Position numbers and translations under genes: made by a program
In this document: positions 26,376-33,681 of the stretch, piece after piece
Layout: each line of letters begins with the position of its first letter
Numbering within the stretch: the first letter of the stretch is position 1
DNA from: Thermocaproicibacter sp041859875
Lineage (GTDB): Bacteria > Bacillota > Clostridia > Oscillospirales > Acutalibacteraceae
Direction: 5' to 3'
Assembly: GCA_041859875.1 (NCBI GenBank)
Contig: JBFLFY010000011.1
Location: 3,674-67,673 of the forward strand
Length of the DNA stretch: 64,000 nucleotides
The notes under the pieces: generated by a model
The model's input: only the letters and a program-made list of their open reading frames with translations
Databases searched by the model: none
Told to the model about the DNA's origin: nothing

Positions 26376-26700
26376 GTATTGGTTCCTCCTCGTTTTCCTC
26401 ACTCAGCTTGAGCAGTGCTTCTGCAAACCCTGCATCTTCCACCGCGATAACTCCCGTTCGCCTTCCAAGCGCGGCCTGCGCCGCATCCATGCCTCCGGGG
26501 AGCTCCGCCACCTTTACACCGGCTGCCGACGCTTCCTCTTTTACTGCGCGCGCCGTCCGCTGGGAAAGGTCGCGGCTTAAGTACACCAGTTTTACATGGT
26601 GCGCCCGCACCGCCTGTTTCACTGCTTCACCGCCGAGTTCCAGTTTCCCGGCCCTCCGGGCAATGCCCAGCAGGTTCATCAGCCGTTTATTTGTTTCCAA
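26365..26700 (-). CDS. ylxQ: L7Ae/L30e-family RNA-binding protein (YlxQ type)
   Basis: 111 residues of the L7Ae/L30e/S12e/Gadd45 fold. It starts at TTG 26698-26700, six nt after GAGGAGG inside ylxR, giving METNKRLMNLLGIARRAGKL. The family region is AVRAHHVKLVYLSRDLSQRT. It overlaps ylxR by 14 nt and infB by 11 nt, so three genes are tightly coupled. A kink-turn RNA ligand is likely but unknown. Confidence 0.9.
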   Translation of the reverse strand: METNKRLMNLLGIARRAGKLELGGEAVKQAVRAHHVKLVYLSRDLSQRTARAVKEEASAAGVKVAELPGGMDAAQAALGRRTGVIAVEDAGFAEALLKLSEENEEEPIHDD

Positions 26701-26959
26701 GCAGCTCCTCCTCCATACGGTCATAAACTTCGTCCGGGATTCTGCACGAGAAAGCTTTTTCAAACCGGCGGGCTTTCCGCGCGGCTTTCAGGCACTCCGC
26801 ACTGCGGCACACATAGGCGCCGCGGCCCGGCTTACGACCGGTCAGATCCAGCGAAACCTCTCCGTCGGGTGATTTCACGACCCGAACGAGCTCCTGCTTC
26901 GGTTTCATCTCGCCGCACCCTGCGCACATACGCAGCGGTATTTTTCTTTTATGAATCAT
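26687..26959 (-). CDS. ylxR: YlxR-family RNA-binding protein (RnpM)
   Basis: 90 residues with the DUF448 signature: PLRMCAGCGEMKPKQELVRV, then GRGAYVCRSAECLKAARKAR. The conserved Arg/Gly patch forms the putative RNA site. Homologues bind and modulate RNase P RNA and are called RnpM. It lies between nusA and the L7Ae-like gene, the standard order. Confidence 0.94.
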   Translation of the reverse strand: MIHKRKIPLRMCAGCGEMKPKQELVRVVKSPDGEVSLDLTGRKPGRGAYVCRSAECLKAARKARRFEKAFSCRIPDEVYDRMEEELLGNK

Positions 26960-26995
26960 GCCGTGATTCCCCCTGTTCCCGAAAGCCGATGTCCT

Positions 26996-28120
26996 TTACT
27001 CCTGCGGTTTCTGTTCTGCCGGCTGTGTTTCTTCACTGCTGCTGAAGCTGCTCTGTGACTTAATATCTATCTTCCAACCCGTAAGACGGGCAGCCAGGCG
27101 GGCGTTTTGACCCTTGTTGCCAATGGCGAGCGAAAGCTGGTCATCCGGCACGCTTACACGGCAGGCGTGTGAACCGTCCTCTGCGGGCACAACCTCCAGC
27201 ACGCTGGCCGGGGAAAGTGCCGCGGCAATGAATTTGTACGGGTCGTCGCTGTAGTCGACAATATCAATTTTTTCGCCGTTGAGCTCGTCAACGATATGGT
27301 TCACACGCATTCCTTTTGCGCCAATGCAGGAACCGACGGCGTCGACATCCGGGTTATGGCTTACAACGGCAACTTTGGTGCGGGAACCGGCCTCACGCAA
27401 AACGGCCTTGATTTCGACTGTGCCGTCGTAGATTTCCGGAACCTCTTCTTCAAACAGGCGGCGCACAAGGTCCGGGTGAATCCGGCTGACCATGGCGCGC
27501 GGGCCTTTTTCCGTTTCTTTTACATCCGCAACATAGACTTTGATGTGGTCGCCCACATGAAGCACCTCGCCCGGCACCTGCTCGGACTTTGGCAGTATGG
27601 TTTCAGCTCTGCCGATGATGAGTGTTGCAGCCCCGCTGCGCGGATCAATCTGGTCAACGGCAGCGGAAACAATCTCCTGGTGCTTGCTTTCAAATTCCTG
27701 AAGCATATGGCTGCGCTCGCCTTCGCGCACGCCCTGCCGGATTATGTTTCTTGCCGTCATTGCGGCAATACGGCCGAAATCTTTCGTGTTAAGCGGAACG
27801 GCTACGGTTTCGCCCACGGCAGCGGTCGGGCTGATTGCGCGTGCTTTTTCAAGCGTAATCTCTTTGCCCGGTTCGGTGATGTCCTCTACAACGGTCTTGT
27901 TCAGAAAGACCTGAAAAATTCCCTTGGCCTGGTCGGCGTTCACCACGCAGTCCTCGTTGCCGTAACTGCTCTTGCAGGCTGTGACAATCGCCTTTTTTAT
28001 GCGGTCCAGCATAAAGTCGGCAGAAATGCCGCGCTCTTTGTCCAGCATGGCCAAGGCGCCGAAAATCTCGCTGCTGGTGTTGTCTTCGGCGGTTTTGGTA
28101 GTCTTTTTGCTCTTGCTCAT
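26996..28120 (-). CDS. nusA: Transcription termination/antitermination factor NusA
   Basis: NusA binds RNA polymerase and RNA to control pausing and termination. The protein has 374 residues: the N-terminal RNAP-binding domain, S1 near residues 135-200 (PGEVLHVGDHIKVYVADVKE), KH1 (VAVVSHNPDVDAVGSCIGAK) and KH2 (LSLAIGNKGQNARLAARLTG). There are no C-terminal acidic repeats, as in Bacillus. It starts 6 nt after the rimP stop with GGAGGAG upstream. The leader terminator before rimP may be its autoregulatory site. Confidence 0.98.
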   Translation of the reverse strand: MSKSKKTTKTAEDNTSSEIFGALAMLDKERGISADFMLDRIKKAIVTACKSSYGNEDCVVNADQAKGIFQVFLNKTVVEDITEPGKEITLEKARAISPTAAVGETVAVPLNTKDFGRIAAMTARNIIRQGVREGERSHMLQEFESKHQEIVSAAVDQIDPRSGAATLIIGRAETILPKSEQVPGEVLHVGDHIKVYVADVKETEKGPRAMVSRIHPDLVRRLFEEEVPEIYDGTVEIKAVLREAGSRTKVAVVSHNPDVDAVGSCIGAKGMRVNHIVDELNGEKIDIVDYSDDPYKFIAAALSPASVLEVVPAEDGSHACRVSVPDDQLSLAIGNKGQNARLAARLTGWKIDIKSQSSFSSSEETQPAEQKPQE

Positions 28121-28126
28121 GATTTT

Positions 28127-28618
28127 CTAATCTCCTCCAAATAAATCGTCTTCCCGAAGCCGCACCGAGGCGGCGTCTTTCCGTGAAACAGAAAAGGGTT
28201 CGCCCTCTTCCGGCTGCAGCAGAAACGTGCTGCCCGAAAGCCTGCCGAGCTTGCCTTCCAACACACGGCGGCCATCCGCAAGCGGACGAATCAGGCGAAC
28301 GGTAACCGGCGAACCGGCGTACTGCTCAAAATGTTCGGGGCGGGTGAGCTCACGGTCTACGCCCGGCGAAGAAACCTCCAGGCAGTAAGAGTCCGGCACC
28401 GGGTCCAGCTCATCGAGCGGAGCGTCAATGGCGCGGCTCATTTTTTCGCAGTCCTCTATTCCAACCCCACCGGGTTTGTCAATAAAAACCCGCAGGTACC
28501 AGGCCCCGCCTTCACGCACATAGCGCACATCCCACACTGTAAGCCCAAGTTTTTCCGCATAGGGCAAGACGAATGCCCGAACCCTTTCGGCAACGCCGCC
28601 TTTTTTCGCTTCAGCCAA
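28127..28618 (-). CDS. rimP: Ribosome maturation factor RimP
   Basis: RimP assists 30S assembly around S12. The protein has 163 residues, started at TTG 28616-28618, six nt after GAGGTG, reading MAEAKKGGVAERVRAFVLPY. The core is GAWYLRVFIDKPGGVGIEDC, then DPVPDSYCLEVSSPGVDREL. An open extension upstream crosses the operon's own promoter and terminator and is rejected. First gene of the rimP-nusA-ylxR-ylxQ-infB operon. Confidence 0.95.
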   Translation of the reverse strand: MAEAKKGGVAERVRAFVLPYAEKLGLTVWDVRYVREGGAWYLRVFIDKPGGVGIEDCEKMSRAIDAPLDELDPVPDSYCLEVSSPGVDRELTRPEHFEQYAGSPVTVRLIRPLADGRRVLEGKLGRLSGSTFLLQPEEGEPFSVSRKDAASVRLREDDLFGGD

Positions 28619-28642
28619 ACCTTTCACCTCATAATACAAACA

Positions 28643-28666
28643 AAAGAGCGGGTCGCCCCACTCTTT
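28643..28666 (-). terminator. Leader terminator/attenuator before rimP-nusA
   Basis: Minus strand: AAAGAGTGGG-GCGA-CCCGCTCTTT, a 10-bp stem with one T-G pair, followed by TGTTTG. It sits between the promoter and the rimP start, so it is positioned to abort operon transcription. In Bacillus subtilis the equivalent leader is reported to carry a NusA-dependent autoregulatory terminator. Confidence 0.7.
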
Positions 28667-28692
28667 CATCCTCACTTTATTATTCTGGATCA

Positions 28693-28721
28693 ATTTTACC
28701 ACACTTCCACTGAAATTGCAA
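28693..28721 (-). promoter_or_regulatory. Promoter of the rimP-nusA-infB operon
   Basis: Minus strand TTGCAA (28721-28716), a 17-nt spacer, TAAAAT (28698-28693). Confidence 0.75.
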
Positions 28722-28733
28722 GTGAAAGCACGG

Positions 28734-29276
28734 TCATTCTTCCATCTGTTTTCCCAAGAACGAAGCAGCCACCTGCACCAGCATGGTATCGGCCTGCGCT
28801 GGGGTTTCTGCTTTGCCGCCCTCCGGCTGAAGGACGACGATTGAGCCGGCAACGTCGCTTGAAGCCAGGATGGGACAGATGAGTTCCGCCTGACGGTCAA
28901 TGCCTTCAATGGGAAGAATGGTTTCGCCTGAACCGGCGGTGTAGGTACGGCGTGTCTGCACGCTTTCTTCCAGTTCCGGCGTCACGCGGCGCTCAAGGAA
29001 CTCTTTGCGTGAAACGCCTGCAGCCGCCACTACGTGGTCACGGTCACAGATAATAGTAGAGAGGCCCGCCGTTCGGTTCAGCACTTCGGCGTACTGCGCG
29101 GCAAATGAGGAAAGCTCGCCTACCGGGGAGTATTTTCTGAAAATCACGCCGCCCTGCGCATCTGTAAAGATTTCAAGGGCATCGCCTTCGCGTATGCGTA
29201 AAGTCCTGCGGATTTCTTTTGGAATTACAATGCGCCCAAGGTCGTCAATCCTTCGTACAATGCCTGTTGCTTTCAT
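28734..29276 (-). CDS. spoVT: Stage V sporulation protein T (AbrB-family regulator)
   Basis: SpoVT is a forespore regulator that tunes sigma-G-dependent genes. The protein has 180 residues from MKATGIVRRIDDLGRIVIPK, the AbrB DNA-binding swapped-hairpin fold (residues 1-50). It is followed by a GAF-like domain with LSTIICDRDHVVAAAGVSRK and the end GKQMEE. AGGAGGC precedes ATG 29276. A strong sigma-G-like promoter lies 42 bp upstream. The stop is a few bases from the rimP promoter. Confidence 0.97.
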   Translation of the reverse strand: MKATGIVRRIDDLGRIVIPKEIRRTLRIREGDALEIFTDAQGGVIFRKYSPVGELSSFAAQYAEVLNRTAGLSTIICDRDHVVAAAGVSRKEFLERRVTPELEESVQTRRTYTAGSGETILPIEGIDRQAELICPILASSDVAGSIVVLQPEGGKAETPAQADTMLVQVAASFLGKQMEE

Positions 29277-29317
29277 TTTGCCTTGCCTCCTAAACGCTGT
29301 TGTTTGGATTTCGATAC

Positions 29318-29346
29318 TATTATGAGCAGGAAAAGTCTGTGTATAC
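29318..29346 (-). promoter_or_regulatory. Sigma-G-type promoter of spoVT
   Basis: Minus strand GTATA (29346-29342), a 17-nt spacer, CATAATA (29324-29318). Both elements match the forespore sigma-G pattern (G[ACT]AT[AG] ... CAT[AT][ACT]TA) exactly, in keeping with known spoVT control. Confidence 0.75.
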
Positions 29347-29375
29347 TTGCCAACCAAAAAGAACAAATGTATAAT
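29347..29375 (+). promoter_or_regulatory. Promoter of the 29460-29906 lipoprotein gene
   Basis: TTGCCA (29347-29352), a 17-nt spacer, TATAAT (29370-29375). It abuts the divergent spoVT promoter. The leader holds a GCTTGGCAAAGC palindrome near 29400. Confidence 0.7.
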
Positions 29376-29459
29376 TAGAAAATGATTCTTTGTGATTTTG
29401 CTTGGCAAAGCATAACATCGGATGATTTTATAACAAATTTTCACTGTGGAGGTATTTAT

Positions 29460-29906
29460 ATGAGCAAAATAAGGCATTTTTGCACCATGGGAATTATTGG
29501 TTTGTTTTTGTTCCTTTTTGTAGGATGCTCGGCCCGCACTGTTATTTCGGCTAATGAGTTCCAGAGTCAGGCAAAATCTTCCGGGTTTACCGTTACCGCT
29601 AATTCGTCAGATGGATCTGGCGCGCAAAAATCTCTTACCGCCACAAAAGACGGTACCGACGTACAGATTAACTTTTATGAGTTTGCCGATGCCAGCGCTT
29701 CGCAGACCTGGTACACCGCGCAGAAAGCACAGCTCGGCACGGCCGGTAAAACGGTGGTGGACAGTGACGCTTACAACAAATATTCTGTACAGAACGGCGA
29801 CTTCAGCTACATTGCCGTACGAATGGACAAGACAGCTATCCTCTGCAAAACCGTTGCCTCAAAGAAGAGCGTCGCGGAAGATTTTCTGAAAAAGATAAAA
29901 TATTAA
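29460..29906 (+). CDS. Putative lipoprotein
   Basis: 148 residues from MSKIRHFCTMGIIGLFLFLF, with lipobox LFVGC. The mature protein of about 120 residues has INFYEFADASASQTWYTAQK and YNKYSVQNGDFSYIAVRMDK; the pattern looks like a small alpha/beta lipoprotein of the DUF4358-like or similar type, but I cannot assign it. GTGGAGG lies 8 nt before ATG. A terminator follows; the gene is monocistronic. Confidence 0.85.
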   Translation: MSKIRHFCTMGIIGLFLFLFVGCSARTVISANEFQSQAKSSGFTVTANSSDGSGAQKSLTATKDGTDVQINFYEFADASASQTWYTAQKAQLGTAGKTVVDSDAYNKYSVQNGDFSYIAVRMDKTAILCKTVASKKSVAEDFLKKIKY

Positions 29907-29930
29907 GAGTTCCCTGACAGACAGAAAGAA

Positions 29931-29968
29931 ACCCGGAGCACAGCGAAATGCGCTCCGGGTCTTTTTTT
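29931..29968. terminator. Terminator between lipoprotein and Nudix genes
   Basis: ACCCGGAGC and GCTCCGGGT arms with a short loop, followed by CTTTTTTT on the plus strand. It also lies downstream of the minus-strand RNF/Nudix operon. Confidence 0.85.
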
Positions 29969-29982
29969 ATTTAAAATAAGTT

Positions 29983-30435
29983 TTATGGGACTGCCGGGCC
30001 TGGCCCAGCCGGGAATGTCTCTTTCAGAAAGTCTTCTACACGGTGCTGCAGTACGGGTTCAATATCCGGGAAAGTAAGCTCGCCCGGTATGCCGCCGAAA
30101 AGCTCGGCACGCTTCGTTTCCGAAGCCGGAAGCGGAAAGAACTCCTGCACCTCGGCAAAATACAGCATCCCAAAAGCCTCGGAGCCGTCCTCTTTCCGCA
30201 CGCCGTAAACACTAACGGGCATCATGCGGAAACACGCCGCACCCGTTTTTTCGGAAAGCACACGGCGGGCGGTCGCTTCAATATTTTCGGCATCCCTGCG
30301 GCTGCCGCCCGGAATTTCGTATGTGTTCCGATCCTCCTGTTTGCAGTAAACCCACTTTCCCTGGTAGCGGGGAACAACGGCTGCAAACTGCAGTGCATCA
30401 TTGTCCGCCATATGGCAGAAAAAAACTTCGCGCAT
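29983..30435 (-). CDS. Nudix-fold protein with degenerate Nudix box
   Basis: 150 residues. The N-terminal half reads QFAAVVPRYQGKWVYCKQED and YEIPGGSRRDAENIEATA; the Nudix box continues RRVLSEKTG. Against GX5EX7REUXEEXGU the first Glu of REU is Val and the second of the EE pair is Lys, so metal binding may be weak or altered. The sequence later has VYGVRKEDGSEAFGMLYFAE. It starts 20 nt after rnfA with GGGAGGG upstream and is the last gene of that operon. It could be a nucleotide-sensing or hydrolase protein. Confidence 0.8.
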   Translation of the reverse strand: MREVFFCHMADNDALQFAAVVPRYQGKWVYCKQEDRNTYEIPGGSRRDAENIEATARRVLSEKTGAACFRMMPVSVYGVRKEDGSEAFGMLYFAEVQEFFPLPASETKRAELFGGIPGELTFPDIEPVLQHRVEDFLKETFPAGPGPAVP

Positions 30436-30455
30436 AGAGTCCCTCCCTCAAAAGG

Positions 30456-31031
30456 CTAAAAGACTTTTCCGGAAAAACCGGCAAAGACCATAGAGAGTAT
30501 TCCTACATAAATCAGTACGCCTGGCAGACCGGAAAAGGCTTTCGGCATATCCGGGTTAGCGCAGGTTTTCATTGCCTGTTCCAGAATCAGCACCGCGAAA
30601 AAATACGCGGCGCCTGTGCCAAGAGCATACCCCACCGTCTGTGAAATGCCGAACTGAAACGCCTGCTGAATGAAAGGAATCGCCAGCACAACGGTATTAG
30701 CCGCCGACTGAGCCAGCATCCACCCGTACTTTTCATAAATTTTTTTTGCGAAAAAACGCAGCAGCGCCGCCGCCGCTAAATAGAAAAACGCTGCCGCCAC
30801 GGTAAGCACCGCCGGGTAAACCACCTGCCGCGGCCCGGCGAAGTATGGCGAAAACAGGTACCCGACAAAACCGGATGCAAGCGAAAAGCCCGTAACAAAA
30901 AGCGCGCCTACCCCGGCACAGGAGGGATGTTTTGCAGTGCGCAGCACACGGCTGAGGCCGGCACCGCCCGCAAAAATCACGTTTTCCGCCGTCAGCGCCA
31001 AAACCGCGCTTGCCGCCATTCTTACGAACAC
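30456..31031 (-). CDS. rnfA: RnfA-like membrane protein lacking cluster cysteines
   Basis: 191 residues, about six membrane helices. It starts at GTG 31031 with GGAGGGG upstream. Topology, size and position after rnfE identify RnfA. The canonical NNFVLxRFLGICPFLGV motif aligns with ENVIFAGGAGLSRVLRT, putting Ser27 where Cys is expected. The second half-site, TNCAVLG in RnfA, aligns with AANTVVLA, putting Thr113 at the other Cys. The inter-subunit [2Fe-2S] ligands are therefore absent. The RnfA identity is by family resemblance, so confidence is moderate. Confidence 0.78.
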   Translation of the reverse strand: MFVRMAASAVLALTAENVIFAGGAGLSRVLRTAKHPSCAGVGALFVTGFSLASGFVGYLFSPYFAGPRQVVYPAVLTVAAAFFYLAAAALLRFFAKKIYEKYGWMLAQSAANTVVLAIPFIQQAFQFGISQTVGYALGTGAAYFFAVLILEQAMKTCANPDMPKAFSGLPGVLIYVGILSMVFAGFSGKVF

Positions 31032-31033
31032 GC

Positions 31034-31672
31034 TTACCCCTCCTTTACTGCTCTCTTTTCACGCTGCAGATTGATCTGCTTCACCACGGCAGCCAGAAAA
31101 CCCAGCAGCAGAAAACCGGCAAATGGAAAATCAAAGCCCGTGCCTACACCGTTCCCGGCAAGGCCGCGGTCCCAAACGCCGCCCGTCATCCAAAGTTCCC
31201 GCACTGCCGCAGCCACGCATACTACCGCGGTAAATCCAACGGAACAGCCAAATGAATCGGCCAGCACTGCCGGGAAGACGTGTTCCGGCGCATATTCCGC
31301 CGCACGGGCATACAGCACCGAGTTGCAGGCCATCAGCGGAGCCGCCATACCAAGGATTTGAGGGTAGCCGGGCATCATCTGCTGCAGCAGAAGCGCTGCA
31401 GGAACATAAAAAATACCGGTTGCCGCCAATGCGGCGGCTGGCCTGACCCATTCCGGAAGAAGAAGGCCCAAAAAGCACATCAGCAGCTGCGACGGAATGG
31501 CCGTCAGCAAAAACAGGATAGAAAGCGCAGCGGCATTTTTCAGCCCGAAACCAGCCGCAACGACCGGGTAAAAGCCCAGCGCTCCCACTACAATGGGGTT
31601 GCGGAACAGGACGCCGTTCCAAAAAATTGTTCCCATGCTGCGGGTAATCAGCTGCCTTCTACTCGGTTCCAT
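31034..31672 (-). CDS. rnfE: RnfE-like membrane protein lacking cluster cysteines
   Basis: 212 residues from MEPSRRQLITRSMGTIFWNG; the start overlaps the rnfD end by 14 nt. Six helices. RnfE signatures are kept in outline: LFRNPIVVGALGFYPVVAA (canonical NPVFVQVLGLCPTLAVT) and APLMACNSVLYARAAEYAP (canonical VNCIILGRAEAFA). Tyr35 and Ser118 replace the two cluster cysteines, though Cys116 is adjacent to the second. It would pair with the RnfA-like protein in the membrane core. Confidence 0.82.
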   Translation of the reverse strand: MEPSRRQLITRSMGTIFWNGVLFRNPIVVGALGFYPVVAAGFGLKNAAALSILFLLTAIPSQLLMCFLGLLLPEWVRPAAALAATGIFYVPAALLLQQMMPGYPQILGMAAPLMACNSVLYARAAEYAPEHVFPAVLADSFGCSVGFTAVVCVAAAVRELWMTGGVWDRGLAGNGVGTGFDFPFAGFLLLGFLAAVVKQINLQREKRAVKEG

Positions 31673-32639
31673 TTGCCATGCCCTCCCAACCGCGAAGCCG
31701 GCCTTCGGCCGCATCAATAACCGGAGCCATGGCATTTGCCGCCAGCACTGCAAAGCAGGCACTCTGCCCGCTGACGCCGCGGCGCCGGAACGCCATAAGC
31801 ACCACGCCCGCCAGTGCTCCATAAACAGCCCGGCCGACCGGTGTGTGCGGCGAAGTAACCGGGTCTGAAATCATAAAGACCGCGCAGAATAGAAGCGAGC
31901 CGGAAAGCAATTCATATTTTGTGGAGGTAATCGGCCCGCACACAATGCGCGGGAAAAATGCCGCCAGCAGCGCCGCCACCGCAAGGAACGACACGGTCGC
32001 TTCCCAGTGAGCCGCGCGGCTCAGAAACAGCAGCAGCGCGCACGCGCCAATCACCAGACCAAGGCCGGTTCCCAGAGGGCCGGCATCTTCGCCCAAAAGG
32101 ATATTCATAGGGTAAATGTCCGGCATAAGGCCGCCTTTCAGCACTGCAGCCGCAGGCTCGCCCGCCTGAAACGTACAGTCGGCGAACGGGGGCAGCACAT
32201 ACGGTTTCGCCGGGTCAAAGTACAGGTTCAGAAGGCTTGGCCAGCAAAGAACCGCAAATGCCGTACCGGCTGCCGCCGGATTAAAAGGATTCCTTCCAAA
32301 AGAGCCGAACGGAACTTTTGCGGCCAGTATGGCAAAAGCCCCTACCGCACACGGAAGCCAGAGCGGCGCATTCAGCGGCAGCAGCATGGCTGCGGTAAGC
32401 CCCGTAACGACCGGGGAAAGGTCACTCACGCCAAACCCTTTTCCACGGATAAGATTTCCGGCGGATTCGCACAGCAGGCAGGTCAGCACCGCCGCACCTG
32501 CCATAGTAATGGGGCGCACCCCGTACCGGATAACCGGAATAATCAGCAGGGAGCAGAGCGCGGCTGTAACGGTGCCAAGCATCGCGGCAACCGATGGGCC
32601 TTCCCGCACAAAAGGCGGTATTCCATCTTTCAGCTTCAT
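31659..32639 (-). CDS. rnfD: RnfD-like membrane protein without flavinylation motif
   Basis: 326 residues with 8-10 membrane helices. RnfD/NqrB features are ALCSLLIIPVIRYGVRPITM, LTAAMLLPLNAPLWLPCAVG, VPFGSFGRNPFNPAAAGTAF and the C-terminal FMISDPVTSPHTPVGRAVYG. The covalent-FMN motif ([ST]GAT), expected near residue 155, is not present; the region reads PFADCTFQAGEPAAAVLKGG. It overlaps rnfC by 4 nt and rnfE by 14 nt, with no rnfG between. Confidence 0.88.
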   Translation of the reverse strand: MKLKDGIPPFVREGPSVAAMLGTVTAALCSLLIIPVIRYGVRPITMAGAAVLTCLLCESAGNLIRGKGFGVSDLSPVVTGLTAAMLLPLNAPLWLPCAVGAFAILAAKVPFGSFGRNPFNPAAAGTAFAVLCWPSLLNLYFDPAKPYVLPPFADCTFQAGEPAAAVLKGGLMPDIYPMNILLGEDAGPLGTGLGLVIGACALLLFLSRAAHWEATVSFLAVAALLAAFFPRIVCGPITSTKYELLSGSLLFCAVFMISDPVTSPHTPVGRAVYGALAGVVLMAFRRRGVSGQSACFAVLAANAMAPVIDAAEGRLRGWEGMANGTE

Positions 32640-33661
32640 GCTCCAACACTGCCTTTCTTTCCTGCGGCAGCACGCCGTACTTCAGCTGCGAGTTCAATTC
32701 CGGATGGGCATACAAGGCCGCAGGCATTGCAGCCGATGCAGGCCTCCACATGAAAAAAGAGCAGGGGGTCTGGGCGGCTGCTTTCCAGCTCGCGGTGAAC
32801 CAGCCACGGAATGATTCCCACTGGGCAGGCACGCGCACAGCGCCCGCATTTCACACAGGGATACACCGGATGCTTTGGGGCTTTGCGCTGCACAAAAAGG
32901 CAGCGTGCCGTCGCCGTTATAGGAAAAGAAAGGCCGCGCACCGTTCGCCCCGCTATTACAGAACCAACTGCGGCAACCTGCGCAGAGTCATCCATTTTTG
33001 CGGCTTTCAGCACCGTTTCCGCCGAGGTGCCGATGGTAACGCGGTAATTGCCGGGCTCGTCCACAGCATCCCCCGCCACGGTAAAAACCGTTTCTTCCTG
33101 CGGAACCCCGCTGCAGACGGCATCTGAAAGTGCCGTGCAGGCCTGAACGCCCAAAAGCGCAGCTTTCTTCCCGCTCCTGCCAAGCTTCTGCGTCAGCAAG
33201 CAGGCCGCCGGGTAACGCTTTCCGACTGCGAACACCGGAATTCCGGTCAATTTCTGCGAAAAGCGCTTGGCATCGCTGCCGGATTCCGCCGCCACGCGGT
33301 ACTCATCCACGCCGCAGGCTTTTGCCGCCAGCCGCAGGCCGTCGGCCACTTTTTCCGGTTCTTCGCGCAGTACTGCCTGTTCTGCGCAGGCAATGAAATC
33401 GTCATCAAAGCCGCAGGCAACAAGGAAATCTGTTTTCTGCTCTGTAAACAGTGCCAGAACCTGGGCAAGGGGCTTACCGCTTAGCTCGTCCACAATACCC
33501 GCCTGCCGGGCAGAGCGAAGAATTTTTGAAGGCTCCGCATCTTTCCCCGCGGGTGAAAAATTGGCGTGGGGTTTTCTGCCTTGCGGGGTAGGAAGGCGGC
33601 GGATGCCGTTTTTCAGCAGGGCGGTTTTCTCCTGTTCCAGTTTTACGCCGTGTTGGAGCAT
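32636..33661 (-). CDS. rnfC: RnfC-like ferredoxin-domain protein, N-terminally reduced
   Basis: 341 residues, against about 430-450 for RnfC. The C-terminus keeps two [4Fe-4S] motifs, CVKCGRCARACP (269-280) and CIGCNACGLVCP (308-319). The N-terminal biotinyl-like barrel (PLxQHIGAP) is missing. The Gly-rich FMN/NADH loop expected after AGIVG is replaced by ARQAGIVDELSGKPLAQVLA. The middle keeps the RnfC-like order (YRVTIGTSAETVLKAAKMDD). It starts 20 nt after rpe and overlaps rnfD. It probably cannot oxidise NADH as RnfC does; that is inference from motifs. Confidence 0.85.
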   Translation of the reverse strand: MLQHGVKLEQEKTALLKNGIRRLPTPQGRKPHANFSPAGKDAEPSKILRSARQAGIVDELSGKPLAQVLALFTEQKTDFLVACGFDDDFIACAEQAVLREEPEKVADGLRLAAKACGVDEYRVAAESGSDAKRFSQKLTGIPVFAVGKRYPAACLLTQKLGRSGKKAALLGVQACTALSDAVCSGVPQEETVFTVAGDAVDEPGNYRVTIGTSAETVLKAAKMDDSAQVAAVGSVIAGRTVRGLSFPITATARCLFVQRKAPKHPVYPCVKCGRCARACPVGIIPWLVHRELESSRPDPLLFFHVEACIGCNACGLVCPSGIELAAEVRRAAAGKKGSVGA

Positions 33662-33681
33662 CGCCGTTCCCCCTCTTTCCG

